Positions 7,448 to 15,575 of a stretch of 64,000 nucleotides of DNA are shown one piece after another. Made by a program: the position numbers and the translations under genes. This stretch comes from Sporosarcina obsidiansis (GTDB lineage Bacteria; Bacillota; Bacilli; Bacillales_A; Planococcaceae). The stretch lies in assembly GCF_009651005.1 (NCBI RefSeq), contig NZ_WHVW01000001.1, forward strand, positions 62,001 to 126,000. The letters are read 5' to 3'. The number at the start of each line of letters is the position of its first letter. Position 1 is the first letter of the stretch. The notes under the pieces are model-generated. The model made no database searches. It saw nothing but the letters and a program-made list of their open reading frames with translations, and was not told the DNA's origin.

Positions 7448-9673
7448 ATGAATGCATTACTCATTGCAAACTGGGTGTTATTTTTAGCAGTAACTATCTA
7501 CGGAGTCGGACTATTTTTATATCTATTGAAAACCCGTACCGAATTTGTACGATTGGGGAAAAAGGAAGAATTCGATCACAATGTGAGAGAACGGCTCAGA
7601 AAAATCTGGGTCTATGTATTTGGACAAAAAAAATTATTGAAAGATAAAAAGAGTGGCGCTATCCATGTTCTGTTTTTCTATGGATTCTTGCTTGTTCAAT
7701 TCGGGGCAATTGACCTCATATGGAAAGGATTGAAACCAGGTTCGCATCTGCCACTTGGACCGTTGTATCCAGCGTTTACTTTCTTTCAGGAAATCGTCGT
7801 GTTCTTGATATTAGTAGCCGTTGTTTGGGCGTTTTATCGCCGTTATGTAGAGAAACTCGTCCGATTAAAACGTGGTTGGAAATCAGGATTAGTTCTAATT
7901 TTCATTGGAACTCTAATGGTTTCCACTCTCGTCGCAAATGGTGCAAACATGATTTGGCACAATGAAGGAACGACGTGGACTGAACCGATGGCCTCGCTCA
8001 TTGCGATGGCATTCAGTGGAGTTCCAGAAGTAGTAGCGATCGGTGTGTTCTTCATCGGTTGGTGGGTGCACCTGCTGACGCTTCTGACATTCTTGGTCTA
8101 CGTACCGCAATCGAAGCATGCGCACTTGATCGCTGGTCCTGTGAATGTTTATTTTCACCGCCTTGATCATGCAGGGCGGCTGAAGCCAATTGATTTTGCA
8201 GCATTGGAAGAAGTAGAAGATGAAGAGGAGATGCCGACACTTGGCGTTGGTCATATTACCGACTTCACGCAAGCCCAAATGATCGACTTTTATGCATGTG
8301 TAGAATGTGGCCGCTGTACGAATATGTGTCCAGCAACAGGCACTGGTAAAATGTTGTCGCCAATGGATTTGATTACGAAATTGCGTGATCACTTAACGAA
8401 TACAGGCGCAGTGATGACGAAACAAAAACCGTGGGTACCGCAGGTCATGTTCAATCAGTCGAAAGGGAACCAGCTGGCACTAGCTGCGACTGCGGAAGGC
8501 GTGATAATCGATGAGTTGTACAGTCCTTCATTGATTGGTGACGTCATCACAGAAGAAGAAATCTGGGCATGTACGACTTGCCGGAACTGTGAAGATCAAT
8601 GTCCTGTCATGAATGAACACGTCGATAAAATCATCGACCTTCGCCGTTATTTAGTCATGACGGAAGGGAAAATGGATGCGGATGCACAACGCGCGATGAC
8701 GAATATCGAACGCCAAGGAAATCCGTGGGGCTTGAACCGTAAAGAGAAAGAAAACTGGCGAGATGCGCGTCCTGACTTGCATATTCCAACGGTCAAAGAA
8801 GCGAAAAAAGCAGGAGAAGACTTCGAATACTTGTTATGGGTCGGTTCGATGGGTGCTTTTGATAACCGTTCCCAGAAGATCGCATTGGCGTTCGCGCATC
8901 TATTGAATGAAGCTGGCGTTAGTTTCGCGATCCTCGGCAATAAAGAAAAGAACTCGGGAGATACGCCGCGTCGTTTAGGAAATGAATTTTTATTCCAAGA
9001 ACTAGCGACTGCCAATATTGCAGAATTTGAAAAAGCAAATGTCTCAAAGATAGTCACAATCGATCCGCATGCATACAATATTTTTAAGAACGAGTATCCG
9101 GACTTTGGACTACAAGCGATAGTCAAGCATCATACCGAGCTATTATATGATTTGGTCATGGCGGGCAAATTAGTTCCGAAACATGCAATCAACGAAACGA
9201 TCACGTTCCATGATTCCTGTTACTTAGGCCGTTATAACGATGTTTACGATCAGCCGCGAGAAATTCTTAAAGCGATTCCTGGCGTACAATTGGTCGAAAT
9301 GAAACGTAATCGTCAGGACGGTATGTGCTGTGGAGCAGGTGGTGGCATGATGTGGATGGAGGAACATACGGGCCAGCGCGTAAATGTGGCACGTACCGAA
9401 CAAGCAATGGAAGTCAGCCCAGGAATCATTTCATCCGGTTGTCCTTATTGCTTGACGATGTTGTCTGACGGAACGAAAGCCATTGAAGTAGAAGAGCAAG
9501 TCGGCACATACGATATAGCAGAATTGTTGGAGCGCTCTATTTTTGGAGAGCAACAAACGGAACCAGAAGTGGTAGAAGACCTAGCTGAAGAAGTGAATCT
9601 GGAACCTGAAATGGCTGCAACGGTCGAAAAGGCGGATGAAATGCCGAATAACACGGACGGAACGCGAAATTAA
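7448..9673 (+). CDS. fadF: Membrane-bound Fe-S oxidoreductase, FadF/heterodisulfide-reductase-like
   Basis: A 741-residue protein with a hydrophobic N-terminal domain (about five membrane segments to residue 230), two [4Fe-4S] motifs, CVECGRCTNMC (about 284) and CTTCRNCEDQC (about 375), then two cysteine-rich CCG-type modules (CYLGRYNDVYD; CCGAGGGMMW about 626; SGCPYCLTM). Such proteins are thought to pass electrons from acyl-CoA dehydrogenases via electron-transfer flavoprotein to the quinone pool. The acidic C-terminal tail (about 60 residues) looks disordered. It opens the fatty-acid oxidation block, and the ATG has AGGAAGGGGA upstream. Symbol by analogy with B. subtilis FadF (formerly YwjF). 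Confidence 0.85.
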   Translation: MNALLIANWVLFLAVTIYGVGLFLYLLKTRTEFVRLGKKEEFDHNVRERLRKIWVYVFGQKKLLKDKKSGAIHVLFFYGFLLVQFGAIDLIWKGLKPGSHLPLGPLYPAFTFFQEIVVFLILVAVVWAFYRRYVEKLVRLKRGWKSGLVLIFIGTLMVSTLVANGANMIWHNEGTTWTEPMASLIAMAFSGVPEVVAIGVFFIGWWVHLLTLLTFLVYVPQSKHAHLIAGPVNVYFHRLDHAGRLKPIDFAALEEVEDEEEMPTLGVGHITDFTQAQMIDFYACVECGRCTNMCPATGTGKMLSPMDLITKLRDHLTNTGAVMTKQKPWVPQVMFNQSKGNQLALAATAEGVIIDELYSPSLIGDVITEEEIWACTTCRNCEDQCPVMNEHVDKIIDLRRYLVMTEGKMDADAQRAMTNIERQGNPWGLNRKEKENWRDARPDLHIPTVKEAKKAGEDFEYLLWVGSMGAFDNRSQKIALAFAHLLNEAGVSFAILGNKEKNSGDTPRRLGNEFLFQELATANIAEFEKANVSKIVTIDPHAYNIFKNEYPDFGLQAIVKHHTELLYDLVMAGKLVPKHAINETITFHDSCYLGRYNDVYDQPREILKAIPGVQLVEMKRNRQDGMCCGAGGGMMWMEEHTGQRVNVARTEQAMEVSPGIISSGCPYCLTMLSDGTKAIEVEEQVGTYDIAELLERSIFGEQQTEPEVVEDLAEEVNLEPEMAATVEKADEMPNNTDGTRN

Positions 9674-9744
9674 AATATTGCGAATGACGTGGTAATATCG
9701 TACAATTAGAGTATCTAAAACGCTAACAATTAGATTATTTTCTA

Positions 9745-9774
9745 AAGAAGAGGGACTTTGTGCCCTTCTTTTTA
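9745..9774 (+). terminator. Terminator after fadF
   Basis: AAGAAGAGGG and CCCTTCTT form a stem with one bulged base, followed by a T-rich run (TTTTATT). It separates fadF from the thiolase operon. Confidence 0.7.
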
Positions 9775-9786
9775 TTAATTAGTAAT

Positions 9787-9802
9787 CGAGCGAGCGTTCA
9801 GT
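9787..9802. promoter_or_regulatory. Candidate operator before the thiolase gene
   Basis: Read on the minus strand this is ACTGAACGCTCGCTCG, identical at 12 of 16 positions to the operator in the fadF promoter (7346-7361), with every difference a transition. It lies 26 bp upstream of the thiolase start. TATAAA at 9806-9811 is nearby but too close to the ribosome-binding site to be a confident -10. Confidence 0.5.
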
Positions 9803-9827
9803 CGATATAAAAGTAGGAGGGAATGGA

Positions 9828-11024
9828 ATGACGAGAACTGTTATTTTACAAGGTGCAAGAACGCCATTTGGAAAGCTGGGGGGAGCTTTCCAAACACAAA
9901 CGGCCAGCGATCTCGGAGGAGTAGCGATCAAAGCAGCTTTGGAACGTGCAGGAATCACAGGCGATCAAGTCGATGAAGTGATCATGGGTACTGTGCTACA
10001 AGCGGGGCAAGGTCAAATTCCTTCCAGACAGGCAGCAACAAAAGGCGGAATTCCTTTTCACGTCAAGACGGAAACGATTAATAAAGTATGTGCTTCCGGA
10101 ATGCGCAGTATTACATTGGGTGACCAACTGATCCGATTAGGTGAAGAAAGCGTGATCATCGCAGGTGGTATGGAATCGATGTCTAATGCACCATATTATT
10201 TGCCTAACGTGCGGTCTGGATTGAAAATGGGTGACAGCACACTTGTAGACGGCATGATTTACGATGGATTATCTTGTGCATTTTCACCGAATCGCGTTCA
10301 TATGGGAACATACGGCAACAGTACGGCAACTGAATTTTCATTAAGTCGTGAAAAGCAGGATGAATGGGCGTTGAGAAGTCATGAGCGCGCATTGGCTGCA
10401 ATGGATAACGGACTATTCAAAGAAGAAATCGCAGCGGTAAGTATTCCGCAACGCAAGGGTGAGCCTCTTATTGTTTCAGAAGATGAAGCGCCACGCAGAG
10501 GTAGTTCACTAGAGTCATTGGCAAAACTGCGTCCTGCTTTTGATAAGGACGGCACAATTACAGCAGGCAATGCACCTGGTGTCAATGACGGAGCATGTGC
10601 GGTTGTGCTGATGAACGAGGATCAAGCGAAACAACAAGGGAAAGAGCCGCTAGCTGTCATTTTGGGGCATGCGGAAGTGGCCATTGAGCCGGAACGCTTC
10701 CCGGAAACTCCAGGACACGCGATCAAATCACTTCTTGAGAAAACTGGGAAATCCCTCGAAGAAATCGATTTATTTGAAATAAATGAAGCCTTTGCAGCTG
10801 TAGCTCTTGTAAGCTCGCAAATCGCAGGCTTAGATGAAGAGAAAGTGAACGTTAATGGTGGCGCTGTCGCACTTGGTCATCCGATCGGTGCTAGTGGAGC
10901 ACGTGTCGTTTTAACACTAGCCAATGAGCTAAAACGTCGAGGCGGTGGAATCGGCATTGCGGCCATTTGTTCAGGTGGCGGGCAAGGCGATGCAATCATG
11001 ATCGAAGTACCGAAAACGAACTGA
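9828..11024 (+). CDS. Acetyl-CoA C-acetyltransferase (thiolase)
   Basis: Thiolase of 398 aa, interconverting acetoacetyl-CoA (or other 3-ketoacyl-CoA) and acetyl-CoA. The nucleophilic cysteine lies in KVCASGMRS (residue 88), the histidine in GGAVALGHPIGASGARV, and the second cysteine in AICSGGGQGDA; EINEAFAAV is also present. The start ATG has AGGAGGG upstream. It is followed at 15 bp by the 3-hydroxybutyryl-CoA dehydrogenase and then an acyl-CoA dehydrogenase, the order of the B. subtilis mmgABC type, so it probably works in short-chain acyl-CoA degradation. Biosynthetic and degradative roles cannot be separated by motifs. Confidence 0.93.
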   Translation: MTRTVILQGARTPFGKLGGAFQTQTASDLGGVAIKAALERAGITGDQVDEVIMGTVLQAGQGQIPSRQAATKGGIPFHVKTETINKVCASGMRSITLGDQLIRLGEESVIIAGGMESMSNAPYYLPNVRSGLKMGDSTLVDGMIYDGLSCAFSPNRVHMGTYGNSTATEFSLSREKQDEWALRSHERALAAMDNGLFKEEIAAVSIPQRKGEPLIVSEDEAPRRGSSLESLAKLRPAFDKDGTITAGNAPGVNDGACAVVLMNEDQAKQQGKEPLAVILGHAEVAIEPERFPETPGHAIKSLLEKTGKSLEEIDLFEINEAFAAVALVSSQIAGLDEEKVNVNGGAVALGHPIGASGARVVLTLANELKRRGGGIGIAAICSGGGQGDAIMIEVPKTN

Positions 11025-11039
11025 TAGGAGGCATTCTAG

Positions 11040-11891
11040 ATGACGATTCAGAACGTGTTTGTCATAGGTGCAGGACAAATGGGTGGAGGGATTGCCCAAG
11101 TTTGCGCGCAAGCAGGCTACCAAGTAACACTACATGATATTAATGAAGAGGCCTATAACAGTGGTTTCCAAGTCATCACGAAAAACTTGTCTCGTAACGT
11201 GGAAAAGGGAAGGATGACTGAGGAAGAAAAGCAAGAAGTAATTGGTCGATTTACAAAGTCGCTTGATCTGCAAAATGCAAAAAGTGCAGACATTGTAATT
11301 GAAGCAGCTCTCGAAAACATGGAAGTGAAAAAAACGATTTTCGCTGAGTTGGACGAAATCGCACCAGAACATACGATACTAGCAACTAACACCTCTTCAT
11401 TGCCAATCACCGAAATTGCAGCCGTAACAAAACGTCCAGGCAAAGTGATTGGTATGCACTTCATGAATCCAGTGCCTGTTATGCAACTTGTAGAAATTAT
11501 CCGTGGACTCGCCACGGACGACGAGGTGTATATGGCAGTAGAAGAGATGACGAGGAAGTTGAAAAAAACGCCTGTTGAAGTGAATGACTACCCAGGCTTT
11601 GTCGCCAATCGAGTATTGATGCCGATGATCAACGAGGCTATTTTCACACTGTATGAAGGCGTTGCGACAAAGGAAGCGATTGACGACGTCATGAAAATGG
11701 GTATGAATCATCCGATGGGACCGCTACAATTAGCAGATTTCATTGGGCTTGATACATGCCTGTATATTATGGAAACGCTTTATGAAGGTTTCGGTGATTC
11801 GAAATATCGTCCATGTCCGCTACTGCGTAAATATGTGAAAGCAGGCTGGTATGGCAAAAAAGCAGGACGAGGTTTTTATACTTACGATTAA
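11040..11891 (+). CDS. 3-hydroxybutyryl-CoA dehydrogenase
   Basis: NAD(P)-dependent oxidation of 3-hydroxybutyryl-CoA to acetoacetyl-CoA (or the reverse). The Rossmann motif VIGAGQMGGGIAQVCAQAG opens the protein; IGMHFMNPVPVMQLVEII carries the catalytic histidine, and NDYPGFVANRVLMP and HPMGPLQLADFIGLD mark the C-terminal domain. It has 283 aa, the expected size for the single-function Hbd/MmgB type. The ATG at 11040 has GGAGG upstream. It lies 15 bp after the thiolase and 28 bp before an acyl-CoA dehydrogenase, in one operon. Confidence 0.93.
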   Translation: MTIQNVFVIGAGQMGGGIAQVCAQAGYQVTLHDINEEAYNSGFQVITKNLSRNVEKGRMTEEEKQEVIGRFTKSLDLQNAKSADIVIEAALENMEVKKTIFAELDEIAPEHTILATNTSSLPITEIAAVTKRPGKVIGMHFMNPVPVMQLVEIIRGLATDDEVYMAVEEMTRKLKKTPVEVNDYPGFVANRVLMPMINEAIFTLYEGVATKEAIDDVMKMGMNHPMGPLQLADFIGLDTCLYIMETLYEGFGDSKYRPCPLLRKYVKAGWYGKKAGRGFYTYD

Positions 11892-11919
11892 ATGCAGCCG
11901 AAAGCGCGAGGTGAAGAAG

Positions 11920-13056
11920 ATGGATTACAACTTATCAGAAGAACAACAGATGATGCGCCAAATGGTCCGTGATTTCGCGAAAAAAGAGATTGAACCATGG
12001 ATTCCACGAATGGAGGCGGGAGAATTTCCGCGCGAACTGCTAGACAAAATGGGTGAACTCGGATTAATGGGAATTACAGCACCCGAGCAATACGGAGGTT
12101 CCAATATGGACTTCCTCTCATACATCATCGCTATTCATGAGTTATCTAAAGTAAGCGCCGTCATGGGGGTCATCTTGTCTGTCCATACTTCAGTGGGAAT
12201 GAATCCCATCCTCTACTTTGGCAATGAAGAGCAGAAAAATCGCTATTTACCAAAAATGGCATCCGGGCAATATTTAGGGGCGTTCTGTTTGACGGAAGCT
12301 TCTTCCGGATCTGATGCAGGTTCCTTGAAAACGAAAGCGAAGCGAATAGATGATCAGTATGTCATCAACGGCTCCAAAATATTTATCACTAACGGAGGCG
12401 AAGCAGATGTCTATATCGTCTTCGCTAACACAGCACCGGAAAAAGGTACGTATGGTATTACGGCGTTCATCGTTGATAAAGATACACCTGGCCTATCGAT
12501 CGGTAAGGATGAACAGAAGATGGGCCTACACGGATCAAGAACTGTCGCGCTGAGCTTCGATAATATGAAAGTGCCGTTGGAAAATCGGCTAGGTGAAGAA
12601 GGTGCTGGCTTCAAAATCGCCATGGCGAACTTAGATGTTGGTCGAATTGGAATCGCTGCACAAGCACTAGGTATCGCAGAAGCCTCACTAGAAGCTGCTA
12701 CTGCCTACGCCAAAGAACGCGAACAATTTGGCAAACCAATAGCTGTCAATCAAGGGGTAGGTTTTACATTAGCAGATATGGCAACCGCAACAGAAGCAGC
12801 AAGATTATTAGTCTATCGTGCTGCCTGGCTACGCGCAGAAAATAAACCGTGCAGCAAAGAAGCCTCCATGGCCAAACTCTTCGCCTCTCAAGCAGCGGTT
12901 GACAACTCGATTGAAGCCGTCCAAATTTTCGGGGGCTACGGCTACACAGAAGATTACCCGGTAGAACGCTACTTCCGCGACGCCAAAGTCACACAAATCT
13001 ACGAAGGCACCAGCGAAATCCAACGAGTCGTCATTGCAAAGCATGTGACAGGGTGA
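11920..13056 (+). CDS. Acyl-CoA dehydrogenase (first copy)
   Basis: FAD flavoprotein that introduces the alpha-beta double bond into acyl-CoA. Signature 1 is CLTEASSGSDAGSLKTKA, FITNGGEADVYIVFA follows, the C-terminal IFGGYGYTEDYPVERYFRD is conserved, and the catalytic glutamate lies in IYEGTSEIQRVVIAKH. I start at ATG 11920 (MDYNLSEEQQMMRQ), with GAGGTG six bases upstream, rather than the upstream ATG in the previous gene; this gives 378 aa. It closely resembles the enzyme at 13733 and is likely specific for short or branched chains. Confidence 0.92.
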   Translation: MDYNLSEEQQMMRQMVRDFAKKEIEPWIPRMEAGEFPRELLDKMGELGLMGITAPEQYGGSNMDFLSYIIAIHELSKVSAVMGVILSVHTSVGMNPILYFGNEEQKNRYLPKMASGQYLGAFCLTEASSGSDAGSLKTKAKRIDDQYVINGSKIFITNGGEADVYIVFANTAPEKGTYGITAFIVDKDTPGLSIGKDEQKMGLHGSRTVALSFDNMKVPLENRLGEEGAGFKIAMANLDVGRIGIAAQALGIAEASLEAATAYAKEREQFGKPIAVNQGVGFTLADMATATEAARLLVYRAAWLRAENKPCSKEASMAKLFASQAAVDNSIEAVQIFGGYGYTEDYPVERYFRDAKVTQIYEGTSEIQRVVIAKHVTG

Positions 13057-13082
13057 CATTGGCTTGACGATTTGAGGATTGG

Positions 13083-13215
13083 CGCGGTGCAACGAACGAT
13101 TGGTTCGGTCCAACTAGTGTTTGGTTCGGTGGGAGCGGTGATTGGCTCGTTGCTGCGTGAGTTATGCTCGCTTCGCCAAGAGAATGGCTCGCTCCGATAG
13201 GGTTTTGGCGCGTCC
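13083..13215 (-). repeat. Array B: inverted copy of the 21-bp repeat family, about seven units
   Basis: Reverse-complement cores (TTTSGCKCGG) are phased at 13085, 13106, 13127, 13148, 13169, 13190 and 13211, exactly 21 bp apart, beginning right after the acyl-CoA dehydrogenase stop. An off-phase GAGCGGT at 13133 is also present. Orientation is opposite to arrays A, C and E. Confidence 0.8.
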
Positions 13216-13314
13216 GTCTACTTAGCGTTGCGGGTGTAATATCGGTTTTCTGAATGAGATGATCATTGGCTTAGTTTTCGAAAGTGGGAGAGTGAAAGGT
13301 TACCGTTACTCTGC

Positions 13315-13435
13315 GTTCCAGGCGGACGCGTTCTGGAGGGCCTGCGGTGAGCCAACCTTCGCTGCGCTCATTGGTTGTCTCATCTGTCAGGCTGATCCTC
13401 CCAGAGTCGCCGCCTTCCACTACGATTCACTAGAT
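13315..13435 (-). repeat. Palindromic intergenic element, minus orientation (P1)
   Basis: Read in reverse complement it runs through GCGACTCTGGGAGG, a GAGCGCAGCGAAGG centre, CTCACCGCAGGCCCTCC and GCGTCCGCCTGGA, the same order of blocks as the element at 13547. Its outer flanks pair only weakly. An ORF that crosses it is not a credible gene. Confidence 0.55.
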
Positions 13436-13546
13436 AATTATTCTTGTTAAACGAATTGAGATATTTAATCAATAGGTTTGTCTTGCCATATCACTACCTT
13501 GATAACTACAGGAAACTTCACCTTTACCATTCCACACTATCTATAA

Positions 13547-13661
13547 GGATTGAAGTGGAAGACGGGCGACTCCTTGGGAGGTGAGACCCTGGACTGAGCA
13601 AAGCGAAGGAAGCGGCTCACCGCACGCCCCCAGGAAAGCGTCCCGTCTGGAGCTTCAATCC
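13547..13661 (+). repeat. Palindromic intergenic element with perfect terminal stem (P2)
   Basis: GGATTGAAG (13547-13555) and CTTCAATCC (13653-13661) are exact reverse complements at the two ends. Inside are GACGGGCGACTCCTTGGGAGG, GACCCTGGACTGAGCAAAGC, GGCTCACCGCACGCC and GCGTCCCGTC, which allow further pairing (GACGGG/CCCGTC). Related copies lie at 13315, 36344, 41540 and 55284. The 676-bp gap between the two acyl-CoA dehydrogenases holds array B, P1 and P2 and no gene. Confidence 0.7.
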
Positions 13662-13732
13662 CCGGACCGCAAGCCTGAAGGATTCATTCAAATAAAAAAA
13701 TTTCATTAAAAAACATAAAGGGTGGGAGAATA

Positions 13733-14872
13733 ATGGATTTTAAACTATCAGAAGAACATGAAATGATTCGTAAAATGGTACGTGATTTTGCACAAAAGGA
13801 AGTTGCGCCAACTGCAGCAGAGCGTGATGAAGAAGAGCGCTTTGACATGGACATCTTCCATAAGATGGCGGAGCTTGGACTCACCGGTATTCCTTGGCCT
13901 GAAGAATACGGCGGTATCGGCAGCGACTACTTAGCATACGTCATCGCAGTAGAAGAACTATCACGCGTCTGCGCATCAACAGGCGTTGTCCTATCTGCGC
14001 ACACTTCATTAGCAGGTTGGCCACTATTTAAATACGGCAATAAAGAACAAAAACAAAAATACTTACGGCCACTTGCGGAAGGAACGAAAGTCGGTGCATA
14101 CTGTTTAACGGAAGCAGGTTCCGGTTCAGATGCGGGCGGTATGAAAACGACAGCGAAACTAGATGGGAACGACTACGTGCTGAATGGTTCAAAGATTTTC
14201 ATCACCAATGGCGGAATTGCCGATACGTATATCGTCTTTGCAGTCACCGATCCAGAATCCAAACATAAAGGGACGAGTGCGTTTATTGTCGAAAGTACAT
14301 GTGAAGGTTTTTCTGTAGGTAAAAAAGAGAAGAAAATGGGGATTCGTTCTTCACCTACAACGGAAGTCGTTTTGGATAACTGCCGTGTACCGAAAGAAAA
14401 TTTATTGGGTGAAGAGGGCGACGGCTTTATCATTGCGATGAAAACGCTCGATGGCGGTCGAAATGGAATTGCAGCACAGGCGGTTGGAATTGCACAAGGC
14501 GCGCTTGATGCAGCGGTAGCCTATTCGAAGGAACGAGTACAATTTGGCAAACCGATAGTGGCCAACCAAGGAGTTAGCTTTAAGCTGGCGGACATGGCTA
14601 CATCCATTGAAGCGTCCCGCCTATTGACATACCAAGCTGCTTGGCTAGAGTCTAATGATCTACCATACGGCAAGGCATCTGCAATGGCAAAACTAATGGC
14701 GGGTGATACCGCAATGAAAGTAACAACTGAAGCCGTTCAAGTATTCGGTGGCTATGGTTATACAAAGGACTATCCAGTGGAACGCTATATGCGTGACGCG
14801 AAAATCACTCAAATTTACGAAGGAACACAAGAAATACAACGTCTCGTCATCTCGCGTATGCTGACAAAATAA
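13733..14872 (+). CDS. acdA: Acyl-CoA dehydrogenase (second copy)
   Basis: Flavoprotein paralogue of the enzyme at 11920, 379 aa. It has [53 protein letters not shown] and the catalytic glutamate in [16 protein letters not shown]. The start ([17 protein letters not shown]) has GGGTGGGAG upstream. It is followed within 20 bp by the TetR regulator, and an acyl-CoA dehydrogenase also sits near rpoE in B. subtilis, so the symbol is by position and family. A partial TGAAGGA-TCATTCA inverted repeat at 13676-13690 could be another site for the regulator, but it is weak. Confidence 0.9.
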   Translation: MDFKLSEEHEMIRKMVRDFAQKEVAPTAAERDEEERFDMDIFHKMAELGLTGIPWPEEYGGIGSDYLAYVIAVEELSRVCASTGVVLSAHTSLAGWPLFKYGNKEQKQKYLRPLAEGTKVGAYCLTEAGSGSDAGGMKTTAKLDGNDYVLNGSKIFITNGGIADTYIVFAVTDPESKHKGTSAFIVESTCEGFSVGKKEKKMGIRSSPTTEVVLDNCRVPKENLLGEEGDGFIIAMKTLDGGRNGIAAQAVGIAQGALDAAVAYSKERVQFGKPIVANQGVSFKLADMATSIEASRLLTYQAAWLESNDLPYGKASAMAKLMAGDTAMKVTTEAVQVFGGYGYTKDYPVERYMRDAKITQIYEGTQEIQRLVISRMLTK

Positions 14873-14891
14873 CAGGGGGGAAGGGTACCCA

Positions 14892-15509
14892 ATGCCAAAA
14901 CATGAAGTGAAATCTACCGTGAAAGATGAAGAACTAATTCAGAAAAGACGTGCACAAATTAGCCGTGGCGCCGTGAAATTGTTTATTGCGAAAGGTTTCC
15001 ATCGTACGACGACTCGTGAAATCGCCAAGGAAGCAGGCTTCAGTATCGGCACACTTTACGAGTATATCCGCACGAAAGAAGACGTATTATATCTCGTTTG
15101 CGATCATATTTATCACGAGGTGAAGGTCCGTCTTTCTGAATTGGATACAAGCGACAACACGGTGGAAGGGCTACGTGTGGCGATTGCTAAATACTATGAG
15201 CTGATTGATGATATGTCCGATGAGTTTGTCGTCATGTATCAAGAATCCAAATCGTTGCCGAATGAAGCGCTCCGTTATGTGCTCAATAAAGAGCTCGAGA
15301 TGGTGGAATTATTCGAAACGATTGTGCAACGCTGTATGGAGGCTGGCAATCTCCGCATCGGACCGGATGAAGTGACGCTCGCGGCGCATCATATTCTCGT
15401 GCAGGGGCAAATGTGGTCATTCCGTAGATGGGCGTTGCGAAAGAATTATTCATTGGAACGATATATTCAAATGCAGACCGATCAAATCATCAATGGATTA
15501 GCAAAATAA
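14892..15509 (+). CDS. TetR/AcrR-family transcriptional regulator
   Basis: DNA-binding repressor of 205 aa. The N-terminal helix-turn-helix is clear: RGAVKLFIAKGFHRTTTREI, then AKEAGFSIGTLYEYIRTKED; the C-terminal ligand domain is diverse. It follows acdA by 19 bp and precedes icmF, so it most likely controls the acyl-CoA block and binds an acyl-CoA or related ligand, as FadR-type TetR proteins do. The paired operators at 7346 and 9787 are candidate targets. It is not an obvious orthologue of B. subtilis FadR, whose recognition helix differs. Confidence 0.88.
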   Translation: MPKHEVKSTVKDEELIQKRRAQISRGAVKLFIAKGFHRTTTREIAKEAGFSIGTLYEYIRTKEDVLYLVCDHIYHEVKVRLSELDTSDNTVEGLRVAIAKYYELIDDMSDEFVVMYQESKSLPNEALRYVLNKELEMVELFETIVQRCMEAGNLRIGPDEVTLAAHHILVQGQMWSFRRWALRKNYSLERYIQMQTDQIINGLAK

Positions 15510-15518
15510 AAAAGAGAC

Positions 15519-15545
15519 TCCGCCATGGCAATGTTCCGTGGCGGA
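15519..15545 (+). other. Intercistronic hairpin between the TetR gene and icmF
   Basis: TCCGCCATGG (15519-15528) pairs with CCGTGGCGGA (15536-15545), ten base pairs with one G-U. No T run follows, so it is not a standard terminator; it could be an mRNA stability element. Its presence argues against starting icmF at the upstream ATG at 15525. Confidence 0.5.
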
Positions 15546-15575
15546 CATCAAAGAGTAGGGAAGGATGGAGAGCAA

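Noticed and set aside
13259..13450. ORF of 63 codons in the gap between acyl-CoA dehydrogenases
   Set aside because: It spans the P1 palindromic element, has no ribosome site and encodes no recognisable features.
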